Of a DNA stretch of 64,000 nucleotides, positions 38,709-47,781 are shown in pieces. The stretch's first letter is position 1; the number at the start of each line of letters is the position of its first letter. Source of the stretch: Catenuloplanes atrovinosus. GTDB taxonomy: Bacteria; Actinomycetota; Actinomycetes; Mycobacteriales; Micromonosporaceae. The position numbers were made by a program, and so were the translations under genes. The DNA lies in NCBI RefSeq assembly GCF_031458235.1, contig NZ_JAVDYB010000001.1, forward strand, positions 6,886,501 through 6,950,500, given 5' to 3'. The notes under the pieces are model-generated. The model made no database searches. It saw only the letters and a program-made list of their open reading frames with translations, and was not told the origin of the DNA.

Positions 38709-40436
38709 ATGCTCCCGATCGCCGACGGCGGGCAGGTCCGGCGGTACGTGCGAGGCCTGTTCCGCCGGCACCCGCGCGAGCTGGCCGTGCTGCTCGCCCT
38801 GCACGGGCTGGGCGCGCTCTGCGGTCTGGCCGCGCCCCGGCTGCTCGGCGACCTCGTCGAGATCATCCGCGGTGGTGGCACGGCCGGCGCGCTCGACCGC
38901 GTCGGGCTGGCGCTGGCCGCGTTCGTGGTCGCCCAGGCCGTGCTGGTGTACCTGGCCCGGTACGCGTCCGCGCGGCTCGGCGAGCGGGTGCTGGCCGAGC
39001 TGCGCGAGGAGTTCGTGGACCGGGTGCTGGCCGTGCCGATCGGGACCGTGGAGCGGGCCGGCACCGGCGACCTGCTCACCCGCACCACCCGGGACGTGTC
39101 GTCGCTGGCCTACAGCGTGCAGTGGGCGGTGCCGGAGATCCTCACCGCGCTGATCACGCTGGTGCTGCTGGTCGGCGCGCTGGCCCTGGTGTCGCCGCTG
39201 TTCCTGCTGGCGCCGCTGGTGGCGGTGCCGATCCTCTGGCCGGCGACCCGGTGGTACCTGCGCCGCGCGTCCGGCGCCTACCTGCGGGAGCGGGCCGCGT
39301 ACGCGCGGATCACCGAGGGGCTGGCCGAGACCGTGGAGGGCGCGCGGACCGTGGAGGCGCTGCGGCTGCACGAGCGCCGGCGGCGGCAGACGGACGCGGA
39401 CATCCACGAGTCGTACCGGGCCGAGTGGTACACGCTGTTCCTGCGCACGGTCTGGTACCCGGTGGCGGACACGTCGTACGTGCTGCCGGTCGCCGCGTCG
39501 CTGCTGCTCGGCGGCGTGTACTACGCGAACGGCTGGATGACGCTGGGCACCGTGATCACGGCCGTGCTCTACATGCAGCAGTTGGTCGGCCCGGTCGAGC
39601 AGGCGCTGTCCTGGCTGGAGGAACTCCAGGAGGGGCAGGCCGCGCTGGCCCGGGTGATCGGCGTCGGCGAGGTCCGCTCGGACGCGGACGCGCCGGGCGC
39701 GACGCCCGCGGGCAACGGCATCCGGCTGGACGACGTCACGTTCGGGTACGTGCCCGGCCGCCCGGTGCTGCGCGGCGTCACGCTGGACATCGCGCCCGGC
39801 GAGCGACTGGCCGTGGTCGGCCCGTCCGGCGCCGGCAAGTCCACGCTCGGCCGGCTGCTGGCCGGCGTGCACCGGCCGGACTCCGGCTCGCTCACGGTCG
39901 GCGGCGTCCCGGTGTCCGCGCTGCCGCCGGACCGGCTGCGCGGCGAGGTCGCGCTGGTCACCCAGGAACACCACGTGTTCGCCGGCACGCTGCGCTTCAA
40001 CCTGGTGCTGGCCCGGCCGGACGCCTCGCCGGAGCAGGTGCGCGACGCACTGGCCGCGGTGGACGCGCTCGGCTGGGCGACCGAGCTGCCGGACGGGCTG
40101 GAGACCGTGGTCGGCGAGGGCGGGCACCCGCTCACCCCGGCGCAGGCGCAGCAGGTGGCGCTGGCCCGGCTGGTGCTCGCGGACCCGCACACGCTGGTGC
40201 TGGACGAGGCCACGTCGCTGATCGACCCGCGCGCGGCCCGCTCGCTGGAACGCTCGCTGGCCGCGGTGCTGGCCGGCCGCACCGTGGTGGCGATCGCGCA
40301 CCGGCTGTTCTCCGCGCACGACGCGGACCGGGTGGCGGTGGTCGAGGACGGCCGCGTCGTCGAGTGCGGCTCGCACGACGAACTGCTGGCCGCGGCCGGC
40401 TCCTACGCCGCGCTGTGGCGCTCCTGGCAGAGCTAG
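38709..40436 (+). CDS. ABC exporter half with intact Walker sites and degenerate signature
   Basis: A 575-residue exporter half-transporter. Its ATPase domain has Walker A GPSGAGKST (~370), Q-loop VTQEHHVF, Walker B TLVLDEATSLID and the switch His in AIAHRL. The signature reads LTPAQAQQ instead of LSGGQ. With the preceding protein it forms one complete composite ATP site (this Walker A with that SGGQ) and one completely dead site. Its stop codon shares bases with the stop of the convergent membrane-protein gene (ctag at 40433-40436). Confidence 0.94.
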   Translation: MLPIADGGQVRRYVRGLFRRHPRELAVLLALHGLGALCGLAAPRLLGDLVEIIRGGGTAGALDRVGLALAAFVVAQAVLVYLARYASARLGERVLAELREEFVDRVLAVPIGTVERAGTGDLLTRTTRDVSSLAYSVQWAVPEILTALITLVLLVGALALVSPLFLLAPLVAVPILWPATRWYLRRASGAYLRERAAYARITEGLAETVEGARTVEALRLHERRRRQTDADIHESYRAEWYTLFLRTVWYPVADTSYVLPVAASLLLGGVYYANGWMTLGTVITAVLYMQQLVGPVEQALSWLEELQEGQAALARVIGVGEVRSDADAPGATPAGNGIRLDDVTFGYVPGRPVLRGVTLDIAPGERLAVVGPSGAGKSTLGRLLAGVHRPDSGSLTVGGVPVSALPPDRLRGEVALVTQEHHVFAGTLRFNLVLARPDASPEQVRDALAAVDALGWATELPDGLETVVGEGGHPLTPAQAQQVALARLVLADPHTLVLDEATSLIDPRAARSLERSLAAVLAGRTVVAIAHRLFSAHDADRVAVVEDGRVVECGSHDELLAAAGSYAALWRSWQS

Positions 40437-42109
40437 AGATCCCAGACCGAGACCCCGCCGGTACGCGTGGGTGGCCGGCCGGTCAGCGAGGTGAGCAGCG
40501 ACTCCACGGCGGCACGGTGCGGCTGGTCGTTCGGCAGCACGATCACCGATGTCCGCCAGTAGGCCAGGTCCGAGGCGAACGCGGCGCGGTCACCCACGGT
40601 CAGCGGCGGCAGGTAGCCGGTCGTGCTCACGCTCACGATCAGCGCGTGCGTGGGCCGGCGCGGCGGGCCGAACAGCGCGCGCCCGCCCGCCGTCGGGTCC
40701 GGGTCCGGGCCGAGGAAGTAGCCGAGCGCCAGCGGGAAGTCCAGGCCGGCGCGCGCGGCCCAGCGCATGCCGGTGGTGTCCGTCCAGATCCGCGGCGTGA
40801 CCAGCATGCTGCCGCCGTCCGCCAGCTGCTCGCGGTAGCCCTGCGTGGTGATGTAGGCCGGCACCGGCGCCAGCCGCGTGGTGGACACCGGCATCGGCAC
40901 GATCGGCACCAGCGCGGCTGCCACCAGCGCGACCGCCGGCCTCGACCGGTCGACCGCGAGCGCCAGCAGCAGGCCGACGCACGGAATCGCGATCAGCGAC
41001 AGCCGGGTCGGCACCACCGAGTCGAAGATCGGCAGGTGCGCGAACGGCTCCCACGGGCCGGGGCGGCTCACGTCGCCGTACCCGTTCACGATCACGTCAC
41101 GGCCGACCGACAGCACCGCGAAGACCACGGCGGTCACGGCGGCGGCGAGCGCGGCGGCCCGCGCCCGCAGCACGACCGCGAGCACCACGAACGCGATCAC
41201 CAGCGGGAAGCCGAAGAACGCGTTCTCCTCCGTCTCGTTCGGCGCGATCTGGCCGAACGGAGAGATCGGCCCGGCCAGCGAGTGGTGCGAGAACGACACG
41301 AACGCGGCCACGTCGTTGCCGTAGCTGGTCACGAACTCGGGCACGCCCCGGTAGCTGCCCGGGCCGGTGAACTGCACCCACAGCGGGTACCCGACCAGCG
41401 CGCCGGCCACCGCCAGCGCGACGCCGAGGTTGGTGAGGAACCGCGTCCGGTCCGCCTCGCGCGGGCGCAGCGCCAGGTGCAGCAGGCCGAAGACGGCGCA
41501 TCCCAGGCCGGTGAAGAACAGCGCCTCCTCGTTGATGAAGACCTGCCACGCCATCACCAGGCCGAGCAGCGGGCCGGACCGCCGCCGCGGGTCGAACAGC
41601 AGGTGGACCACGAACGGGAGCAGGAACTGGGCGGTCCAGTTCGGATGGCCCTGCGCGTGCGTGACGACGCCGGGCGCGAAGCCGCAGAACGCGCCGCCGA
41701 CCCCGGCCGCGAGCGGTGAGACGGCCAGGCGGCGGCGGAACACCCAGAACCAGCCGTACGCGGTGAGCGCCAGGCCCAGCAGCACCAGCAGCGCGAACGA
41801 GGCGGCCGGACCGGCCAGCAGCGTGACCGGGACCAGCGGCAGGCCGACGCCGAGCACGGACGTGTTCGCCATCAGGTTCACGCCGAGCGGCACGTTCAGC
41901 TCGTCCGTGACGAACGGGTCGCGGGCGTCGCCGGTCACCAGCGCGGCGGCCCGGGCCAGCACGTACTCGAAGAACGCGTGGTCGCCCTCGTTCGCCTCCG
42001 GCACGGCCCGGTCCAGGTCCCGCCACAGCGGCAGGGTCAGGACCAGGGCGATCAGGAGGTACGCCGTGAGCGCCGCGAGGTCCGGCTTGTGCTTCCCGAT
42101 CGCGACCAC
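40433..42109 (-). CDS. polytopic membrane protein, possible GT-C-type glycosyltransferase
   Basis: A 558-residue protein with about 11-12 hydrophobic helices and a soluble C-terminal part with GRPPTRTGGVSVWDL at the end. After the first helix is an acidic loop (ANEGDHAFFEYVLARAA), a place where GT-C transferases keep their catalytic acid residues. That is suggestive only. GTG 42109 (VVAIGKHKPDLAALTAYLLI) starts just before the first helix and leaves 38 bases to the upstream gene. The longer frame would run into that gene. No substrate can be named. Confidence 0.75.
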   Translation of the reverse strand: MVAIGKHKPDLAALTAYLLIALVLTLPLWRDLDRAVPEANEGDHAFFEYVLARAAALVTGDARDPFVTDELNVPLGVNLMANTSVLGVGLPLVPVTLLAGPAASFALLVLLGLALTAYGWFWVFRRRLAVSPLAAGVGGAFCGFAPGVVTHAQGHPNWTAQFLLPFVVHLLFDPRRRSGPLLGLVMAWQVFINEEALFFTGLGCAVFGLLHLALRPREADRTRFLTNLGVALAVAGALVGYPLWVQFTGPGSYRGVPEFVTSYGNDVAAFVSFSHHSLAGPISPFGQIAPNETEENAFFGFPLVIAFVVLAVVLRARAAALAAAVTAVVFAVLSVGRDVIVNGYGDVSRPGPWEPFAHLPIFDSVVPTRLSLIAIPCVGLLLALAVDRSRPAVALVAAALVPIVPMPVSTTRLAPVPAYITTQGYREQLADGGSMLVTPRIWTDTTGMRWAARAGLDFPLALGYFLGPDPDPTAGGRALFGPPRRPTHALIVSVSTTGYLPPLTVGDRAAFASDLAYWRTSVIVLPNDQPHRAAVESLLTSLTGRPPTRTGGVSVWDL

Positions 42110-42147
42110 CGACGAATGGTAGTGGCTCCCGCACTCCGGACTCGGAC

Positions 42148-42411
42148 TTATCGGTCGACCTGGGTGAACTCCCAGACGTGCGGCGACCGTGCGACCAGGT
42201 GCTCCGGCGGCTCGGGGAGGTCGACCGGGCCGCTGCGCCACTTCGAGATCACCACGAGGCGGTTGTCGGTCGAGGAGAACACCTCGCTGGACATGTGCAG
42301 CGGATACACCTCGATCGACGGGACCGCGTCGTCGCACAGCCAGGTGAGCAGCTCCGCGTACCCGGTGGGCCGGGCCTTGACCTCCCACATCCGAACGATC
42401 ACGTCCGGCAT
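42148..42411 (-). CDS. small ABM-like (ferredoxin-fold) protein
   Basis: An 87-residue protein with the look of the antibiotic-biosynthesis monooxygenase/dimeric alpha-beta barrel family (VIVRMWEVKARPTGYAELLT, then NRLVVISKWRS). Such small proteins act as monooxygenases or heme-degrading enzymes or have unknown roles. It lies upstream of the polytopic membrane protein on the same strand. Confidence 0.65.
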   Translation of the reverse strand: MPDVIVRMWEVKARPTGYAELLTWLCDDAVPSIEVYPLHMSSEVFSSTDNRLVVISKWRSGPVDLPEPPEHLVARSPHVWEFTQVDR

Positions 42412-42467
42412 CTCCCCCTCCTCCCCTGACGGTGAAACTCTTTCAACCGGGGGGATGACTCCGGAGG

Positions 42468-42911
42468 TTACCGCTCCCGCTCCATGATCAGAGCATCGGT
42501 GTTGCTCGGCTGGTAGTAGCCGCGCCGGATGCCGATGCCCTCGAAGCCGTACGCGCCGTAGAGCCGCTGCGCGGGCACGTTGTCCACCGCGACCTCCAGC
42601 AGCACCCGCTCCGCGCCGCGCCGCTCCGCCTCCGCCAGCAGCGCCTCCAGCAGCGCACGGCCGATGCCGTGGCGCTGCCGGTCACGGCGGACCGCGATGT
42701 TCTGCACCCAGGCGTCCGGCTCCTGCATCGCGAGGCCGGCGTAGCCGTCGACCCGGCCATCGTCGTCCAGTGACACCAGATAGTGATGGCCGTTCGCCAG
42801 CTCGTTCCAGAACATGGCGGCCGTCCACTTCTCGGCACCGAACAGGTCGGCCTCGATGGGTAGCAGCTCGTCGATGTGCCACCAGCGCAGCGGCCGGATC
42901 GCGTCACTCAT
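42468..42911 (-). CDS. rimI: ribosomal protein S18-alanine N-acetyltransferase
   Basis: A 147-residue GNAT acetyltransferase starting at ATG 42911 (MSDAIRPLRWWHIDELLPIE). The acetyl-CoA binding loop is RRDRQRHGIGRALL, followed by ERVLLEVAVDNVPAQRLYGA and YGFEGIGIRRGYYQPSNTDA, which is typical of RimI. In other actinobacteria rimI lies between tsaB and tsaD near alr and groES; here it is alone, divergent from alr, and no tsa genes are present in the window. Confidence 0.9.
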   Translation of the reverse strand: MSDAIRPLRWWHIDELLPIEADLFGAEKWTAAMFWNELANGHHYLVSLDDDGRVDGYAGLAMQEPDAWVQNIAVRRDRQRHGIGRALLEALLAEAERRGAERVLLEVAVDNVPAQRLYGAYGFEGIGIRRGYYQPSNTDALIMERER

Positions 42912-42913
42912 CG

Positions 42914-42937
42914 CCGGACACCCTAACCCCTGTCCGG
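42914..42937. promoter_or_regulatory. inverted repeat between rimI and alr
   Basis: The arms ccggaca (42914-42920) and tgtccgg (42931-42937) are perfect inverted copies 10 bases apart, directly before the rimI start. It could be an operator or a leader hairpin. Confidence 0.35.
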
Positions 42938-42994
42938 AAAGTCCCACGTCACAAGGGGTGCGCGGCTTCCTAACCGATCAGTAGGCTGGAGGCC

Positions 42995-44125
42995 ATGTGG
43001 CAGGCCGAAGTTCGAGTTGACCTCGATGCGATCCGGGCGAACGTGGCCCATCTCGTCGCCGGCACCACCGCGGAGGTCATGGCGGTGGTCAAGAGCGACG
43101 GGTACGGGCACGGCATGGTCGCCTCCGCGCGCGCGGCTCTGGACGGCGGCGCCACCTGGCTCGGTGTGGCGAGCCCGGCCGAGGCGATCACTCTGCGTGA
43201 GTCCGGGCTGACCACGCCGATCCTCGCCTGGCTGGTCGGCCCCGGCCTGCCGCTGCACGAGGCCGTCGCGGCCGACGTCGACCTGAGCGTGGCCACGCTG
43301 GGCCTGCTGGACGAGGTGATCGCCGCCGGTGAGCACACCGGGCGGGTCGCCCGCGTCCACCTGAAGATCGACACCGGCATGACGCGCGGCGGCGCCACGC
43401 TGGCCGACTGGCCGGTGCTGCTGGAGGCGGCGGCCAAGGCGCAGTCCGACGACCTGATCGACGTGGTCGGCGTCTGGTCCCACCTGGCGTGCGCGGACGC
43501 GCCCGGCGACGCCAGCGTCGACGCGCAACTCGCCGTCTTCCACGAGGCGCTGGAGATGGCCGACCGGTTCGGCATCCGGCCGCGCTTCCGCCACCTCGCC
43601 AACTCCGCGGCCGCGCTCACCCGCCCGGACACGCACTTCGACCTGATCCGGCCCGGCCTCGCCATCTACGGCCTGTCGCCGATGGGCGGGCGGGTCGAGG
43701 GGCTGCGGCCCGCGATGACCGCGCGCGCCCGGGTGATGCTGGCCAAGCGGGTGCCGGCCGGCTCCGGCGTCTCCTACGGCCACACCTACGTCACGCCGGC
43801 CGAGACCACGATCGCGGTGGTGCCGATCGGGTACGCCGACGGCATCCCCCGGCACGGCTCGAACGCCGCCCCGGTGCTGATCGGCGGCCGGGTCCGGCCG
43901 ATCGCGGGCCGCGTCTGCATGGACCAGTTCGCCGTCGACTGCGGCGACGACCCGGTGCACGACGGCGACCTGGTCACGCTCTTCGGCCCCGGCGACGACG
44001 GCGAGCCGACCGCGGACGACTGGGCGGAGGCCGCCGGCACCATCAACTACGAGATCGTCGCCCGGTTCGGCAGCCCCCGGGTGGCCCGTGTCTTCGACGG
44101 CCTGCGACCGGAGGTAGGTGCATGA
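42995..44125 (+). CDS. alr: alanine racemase
   Basis: Alr makes D-alanine for peptidoglycan using PLP. The PLP Lys lies in MAVVKSDGYGHGM and the catalytic Tyr in GVSYGHTYVTPAET. Other family blocks are HLKIDTGMTRGG, the GLSPMGG segment and GRVCMDQFAVDCGD. At 376 residues it is full length. The stop overlaps the start of the hydrolase gene (ATGA at 44122), an arrangement conserved in actinobacteria as I recall. Confidence 0.97.
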   Translation: MWQAEVRVDLDAIRANVAHLVAGTTAEVMAVVKSDGYGHGMVASARAALDGGATWLGVASPAEAITLRESGLTTPILAWLVGPGLPLHEAVAADVDLSVATLGLLDEVIAAGEHTGRVARVHLKIDTGMTRGGATLADWPVLLEAAAKAQSDDLIDVVGVWSHLACADAPGDASVDAQLAVFHEALEMADRFGIRPRFRHLANSAAALTRPDTHFDLIRPGLAIYGLSPMGGRVEGLRPAMTARARVMLAKRVPAGSGVSYGHTYVTPAETTIAVVPIGYADGIPRHGSNAAPVLIGGRVRPIAGRVCMDQFAVDCGDDPVHDGDLVTLFGPGDDGEPTADDWAEAAGTINYEIVARFGSPRVARVFDGLRPEVGA

Positions 44126-45279
44126 GTTCCGCGACGTCACCGTCATCGTCGTCGTCCCTGGTGTCCTCGATCTTCACTCCCCGGGTCGGTAAGCGGGCCG
44201 GGCTCATCGGTGCGGTGGTCGGGCTGGCCGCCGCCGGCATCGCGGCCGGGGTCGCCGCGGAGCGGAGCATCGTGCGGCGCACCAAGCGCGGCACGATCGA
44301 CCCGTACGCGAACGAGAAGTTCGGCGAGCAGCCCTACGACGAGTCCTTCATGATCACCGCCCCGGACGGCACCGACCTGCACGTGGAGGTGCTCGAGCCG
44401 GTCGACGGGCTGGAGGTCGAGCCGGACTTCCCCGGCGCGCCCGCGGCCGACCTGGCGGCCGAGCCCACCGTCGTCTTCGTCCACGGCTTCTGCCTCGACA
44501 TGGGCACGTTCTACTTCCAGCGCAAGGAGCTGGTCCGGCGCGGCGACTACCGCATGGTCTTCTACGACCAGCCCGGGCACGGCCGGTCCGGCAAGCTGGA
44601 GTCCGGCGACTACCACCTGGAGGCGCTGGCCGAGTCGCTGCACGCGGTGCTCCAGGCCACCGTGCCGACCGGGCCGATCGTGCTCGTCGGCCACTCCATG
44701 GGCGGCATGACGATCATGGCGCTGGCCGAGCGGTACCCGGAGCTGCTGCGCAGCCGGGTGTCCGGCGTGGTGCTGATGGCCACGTCCGGCGGCAAGCTGG
44801 AGGAGGCCCGGCTCTCCCTGCCGTCGCTGGCCGCGCGCGCGGGCGCGCCGTTCCTGCCGGTGGTCACCCGGACCACGCGGCTCACCGGCGGCGTCATCGA
44901 CCGGGCCCGGCTCGCCTCGTCGGACCTGGCCTGGCTGCTCACCCGCCAGTTCGGCTTCGGCGGCAGCGCGCCCAGCCCGGCGCTCGTCACGTTCGTCGAG
45001 CAGATGAACTCGCACACCACGGCCGACACGGTCACGCGTTACCTCCAGACGATCTACCGGCACGACCGTTTCCCGGTGCTGGACACGCTCCAGGACATCC
45101 CGACGCTGGTGATCGCGGGCGACAAGGACCAGATCTTGCCGGTCACCCACTCGCGTGAGATCGCCAAGCACCTGCCGAACGCGGAGTTCATCGAGATCCC
45201 GGACAGCGGGCACGTGGTCATGCTGGAACACGCGGACGAGGTGAACGCGGCGCTCATCTCCTTCCTGGAGAAGCTGTAG
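44122..45279 (+). CDS. alpha/beta hydrolase, membrane-anchored
   Basis: A 385-residue protein coupled to alr. A hydrophobic segment near residues 25-47 follows a Ser-rich start and could anchor it. The hydrolase part has the oxyanion strand VVFVHGFCLDMG, nucleophile GHSMGGM, acid VIAGDKDQILP and His in IPDSGHVVMLEH. Substrate is unknown; the constant link with alr suggests a cell-envelope role, which is inference. Confidence 0.9.
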   Translation: MSSATSPSSSSSLVSSIFTPRVGKRAGLIGAVVGLAAAGIAAGVAAERSIVRRTKRGTIDPYANEKFGEQPYDESFMITAPDGTDLHVEVLEPVDGLEVEPDFPGAPAADLAAEPTVVFVHGFCLDMGTFYFQRKELVRRGDYRMVFYDQPGHGRSGKLESGDYHLEALAESLHAVLQATVPTGPIVLVGHSMGGMTIMALAERYPELLRSRVSGVVLMATSGGKLEEARLSLPSLAARAGAPFLPVVTRTTRLTGGVIDRARLASSDLAWLLTRQFGFGGSAPSPALVTFVEQMNSHTTADTVTRYLQTIYRHDRFPVLDTLQDIPTLVIAGDKDQILPVTHSREIAKHLPNAEFIEIPDSGHVVMLEHADEVNAALISFLEKL

Positions 45280-45375
45280 CTCTCCGGCGGCGGTTCTGTC
45301 GCACCCGTCGGATACGGTGCGGGCGCATCGTCCGTGGTGTCCCGTGCCGTTGTCCCCCGTGGAGGAGTCGCCAGC

Positions 45376-46062
45376 ATGTCCCTCGACCTCGTCGCCCTGC
45401 TGCCGGAGCCGTGGCAGGCCGTCCTCGTGCCGCACCTGGACGCGGAGCGCACCCGCGGCCTGGGCGAGTTCGTCGCGGGGGAATACGCGGCGCAGACCGT
45501 CTACCCCCCGGTCGAGGACCTGTTCACGGCGTATCGGCTGTGCCCGCCGGACCGGGTGCGGGTGTTGCTGCTCGGTCAGGATCCGTATTTCAAGGCCGGT
45601 CAGGCGCACGGCATGAGCTTCAGCGTCCGCGCCGGCGTCCGGGTGCCCCCGTCGCTGCGCAACGTCTTCAAGGAGATCGCGGCCGACGTCGGCGCCGGCA
45701 TGCCGACCGCCGGTGACCTGACGCCGTGGGCGGAGCAGGGCGTGCTGCTGCTCAACTCGATCATGACGGTGCGCGAGGGCAAGGCCGGCTCGCACGCCAA
45801 GAAGGGCTGGGAGGAGTTCACCGACGCGACCATCAGCGCGGTGAACGAGCTGGACACCCGCGTGGTGTTCATGCTGTGGGGCAGCTACGCCCGGAAGAAG
45901 GCCGCGCTGGTCACGAACCCGCGGCACGTGGTGCTGGAGGCCGGTCACCCGAGCCCGATGAATCCGGCCGGCTTCCTCGGCACCCGACCGTTCAGCGCGT
46001 GCAACAAGGCGCTCGCGGACGCCGGCCTGACCCCGATCGACTGGTCGCTCACGCCGGCCTGA
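45376..46062 (+). CDS. ung: uracil-DNA glycosylase (family 1) with altered motif A
   Basis: The 228-residue protein removes uracil from DNA. The catalytic Asp lies in LLLGQDPYFKAGQAHGMSFS, where the common motif is GQDPYHGPGQAHG, so H, G and P are F, K and A. Motif B is GHPSPMNPAGFLG, with the second catalytic His, and the uracil-binding part LLLNSIMTVREGKAGSHAKK is like that of other Ung. ATG 45376 with GGAGGAG eight bases upstream fixes the start. It converges on the DUF1023 hydrolase, five bases apart. Confidence 0.95.
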   Translation: MSLDLVALLPEPWQAVLVPHLDAERTRGLGEFVAGEYAAQTVYPPVEDLFTAYRLCPPDRVRVLLLGQDPYFKAGQAHGMSFSVRAGVRVPPSLRNVFKEIAADVGAGMPTAGDLTPWAEQGVLLLNSIMTVREGKAGSHAKKGWEEFTDATISAVNELDTRVVFMLWGSYARKKAALVTNPRHVVLEAGHPSPMNPAGFLGTRPFSACNKALADAGLTPIDWSLTPA

Positions 46063-46067
46063 CCCGG

Positions 46068-47759
46068 TCACGCCGCACCGCCCAGCGACCGGCCGAGCGC
46101 GATGCGGGACAGCGCGTCCAGCGCCGGGCCGCCGCGGTCCCAGTAACCGAGGTGTCCCGCGTCCGCCTGGCTGGGGAAGACTCGGGCGCCGAAGCGCGGG
46201 TCGGCCGGGTTGTGCCCGTGCCACAGGGCGTCCTCCGGCGTGCCGTAGGCCAACGCCGCGCCCATGCCCGGCACCGCGGCCGTGACCAGCGCGTCGGTCA
46301 CCGCGGAGACCGGTGAGACCGGCAGGTGCTGGATCGGGTCGGTGATCGAGGTGCTGGCCCACACCTCGGGCACGCCCAGCTCCGTGGCGTGCGCGACCCC
46401 GGCGCCCGGCGAGGCGAGCAGCACCACGCCGTCCGCGGCGAGCCCGAGATCGCGGGCGGTCACGCCGGTCACCACCGTGCCGTAGCTGTGGCCCAGCACC
46501 ACCTGCCGGGCCGCGTCACCGTCGTGCGAGGCGCGCAGCCCCTCCTGGAAGCGGTGCAGCGCGGGTGCCGCGTCCCGGGCCGGTGCCTCGGAGGCGGCCT
46601 GGTCCACGAAGTCCGGCGCGTCGTAGTCCTGCCACAACACGGCCGCGGTGCGGTGCGCCGGGTCGTGCCCGGTGGCGGCCTCGGCGACCCGGGCGGCCCG
46701 GTCCAACTCGCCGCCGGCCGAGTCCAGGTCGCTGGTCATGCCGGGCACGTAGGTCACCACGGACGCGCTGCGGTCCGGGTCGCCGACCGCCACCACCACC
46801 CGGCCGTCCCGCACCGGGTCGAACCGCACCAGGTACCGCGGCGGATCGGTGCCGGGTGCCACCTGGTCGCGCAGCCGCTCCAGCGACGCGATGAGCGCGG
46901 CGTCCCGCGCATACGCCGCACCGCCCGGGATGGCACCGCGCAGGTCCGCGCCGGTCAGACTCACGCCGTCGGCCGGTGCGCCGCTGCGCAGCCCGTCCAC
47001 CGGCAGGCCCAGCCGGGCCGCCTCCAGCGCCAGGTCCAGCAGCGCGCGGTTGGCGAGGTCGCGGGCCGCGACCGGCACACCGTCCAGGCCGCCGGTCAGC
47101 GTCGGCTCGTGCCGAATCAGCCAGCGCCGCTGCGCCGGTGTCAGCGCGTCCCACCAGGCGCGGACCGTTGCCGGGGACGCGTCCGGGGCCGGCCGGTGGC
47201 CCGGTGGCGCGCTCTCCCACCCCGTGCCGGCCGCCCGGCTCAGCTCGGCCAGCCGCGCCGCCGCCTCCGCATCGGCGGCCCCGGCCGCGGCCAGCGCCGC
47301 CTCGATCTCCGCCGCCACGGCCGCCGCGCCACCGCCCGGCCCCGCACCACCGGCCGGAACCGCACCACCGCTCGCCGGCTCGGGCCCGCCCTCGGGCGGT
47401 GCGGTGGCGCCGACCACGCGACCGGAACGCTCCACCGCCAGGCCCGCCGCCTCCGCCGCCCGCACCGCCGCCGACAGGCGCGCCTTCGCCGTCTGCAGCG
47501 CCGTCGCGAACTCCGTCAGCACCGCCGCGGCCTCCAGTTGCGCGACCCGCCCGGCCTCCAGATCGTCCCGCAGCCGGCGCAGGCGGCCGATCGCCGCGTC
47601 CGCCCCGGCGCCCGACCAGGCCCGGGTCACCGCGATCGCGCCGGCCGCCAGCTCCAGCGCGCGGCGCGCACCGGACGCCGCGAGATCGCGCCAGGCCGCC
47701 GCGGACTCCCGCCACGACGGCGGGCTCGCCTGCCACAACTGCTCATATGTCACCGCCAC
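46068..47759 (-). CDS. DUF1023-type alpha/beta hydrolase with WXG100-like N-terminal region
   Basis: A 563-residue protein. The N-terminal ~110 residues are helical with a WxxLAASG/AWSG pattern like WXG100 proteins (SWRESAAAWRDLAASGARRA). A Pro/Gly/Ala linker follows, then a DUF1023 hydrolase with nucleophile GHSYGTVVTGVTA. A C-terminal His is seen in DAGHLGYWD. Such proteins often occur with WXG100 partners and are probably secreted or surface-associated. Its partner precedes it by 22 bases (47782-48084). It may be an effector or a lipid/ester hydrolase; that is inference. Confidence 0.85.
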   Translation of the reverse strand: MAVTYEQLWQASPPSWRESAAAWRDLAASGARRALELAAGAIAVTRAWSGAGADAAIGRLRRLRDDLEAGRVAQLEAAAVLTEFATALQTAKARLSAAVRAAEAAGLAVERSGRVVGATAPPEGGPEPASGGAVPAGGAGPGGGAAAVAAEIEAALAAAGAADAEAAARLAELSRAAGTGWESAPPGHRPAPDASPATVRAWWDALTPAQRRWLIRHEPTLTGGLDGVPVAARDLANRALLDLALEAARLGLPVDGLRSGAPADGVSLTGADLRGAIPGGAAYARDAALIASLERLRDQVAPGTDPPRYLVRFDPVRDGRVVVAVGDPDRSASVVTYVPGMTSDLDSAGGELDRAARVAEAATGHDPAHRTAAVLWQDYDAPDFVDQAASEAPARDAAPALHRFQEGLRASHDGDAARQVVLGHSYGTVVTGVTARDLGLAADGVVLLASPGAGVAHATELGVPEVWASTSITDPIQHLPVSPVSAVTDALVTAAVPGMGAALAYGTPEDALWHGHNPADPRFGARVFPSQADAGHLGYWDRGGPALDALSRIALGRSLGGAA

Positions 47760-47781
47760 GCCAGGTCACCTCCGCCCCCGC

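Noticed and set aside
37029-41719. Very long open frames (over 1,000 codons) overlapping the exporter and membrane-protein genes
   Set aside because: They run across several well-supported genes on the other frames, are Arg/Gly/Ala-rich and are a product of the high GC content.
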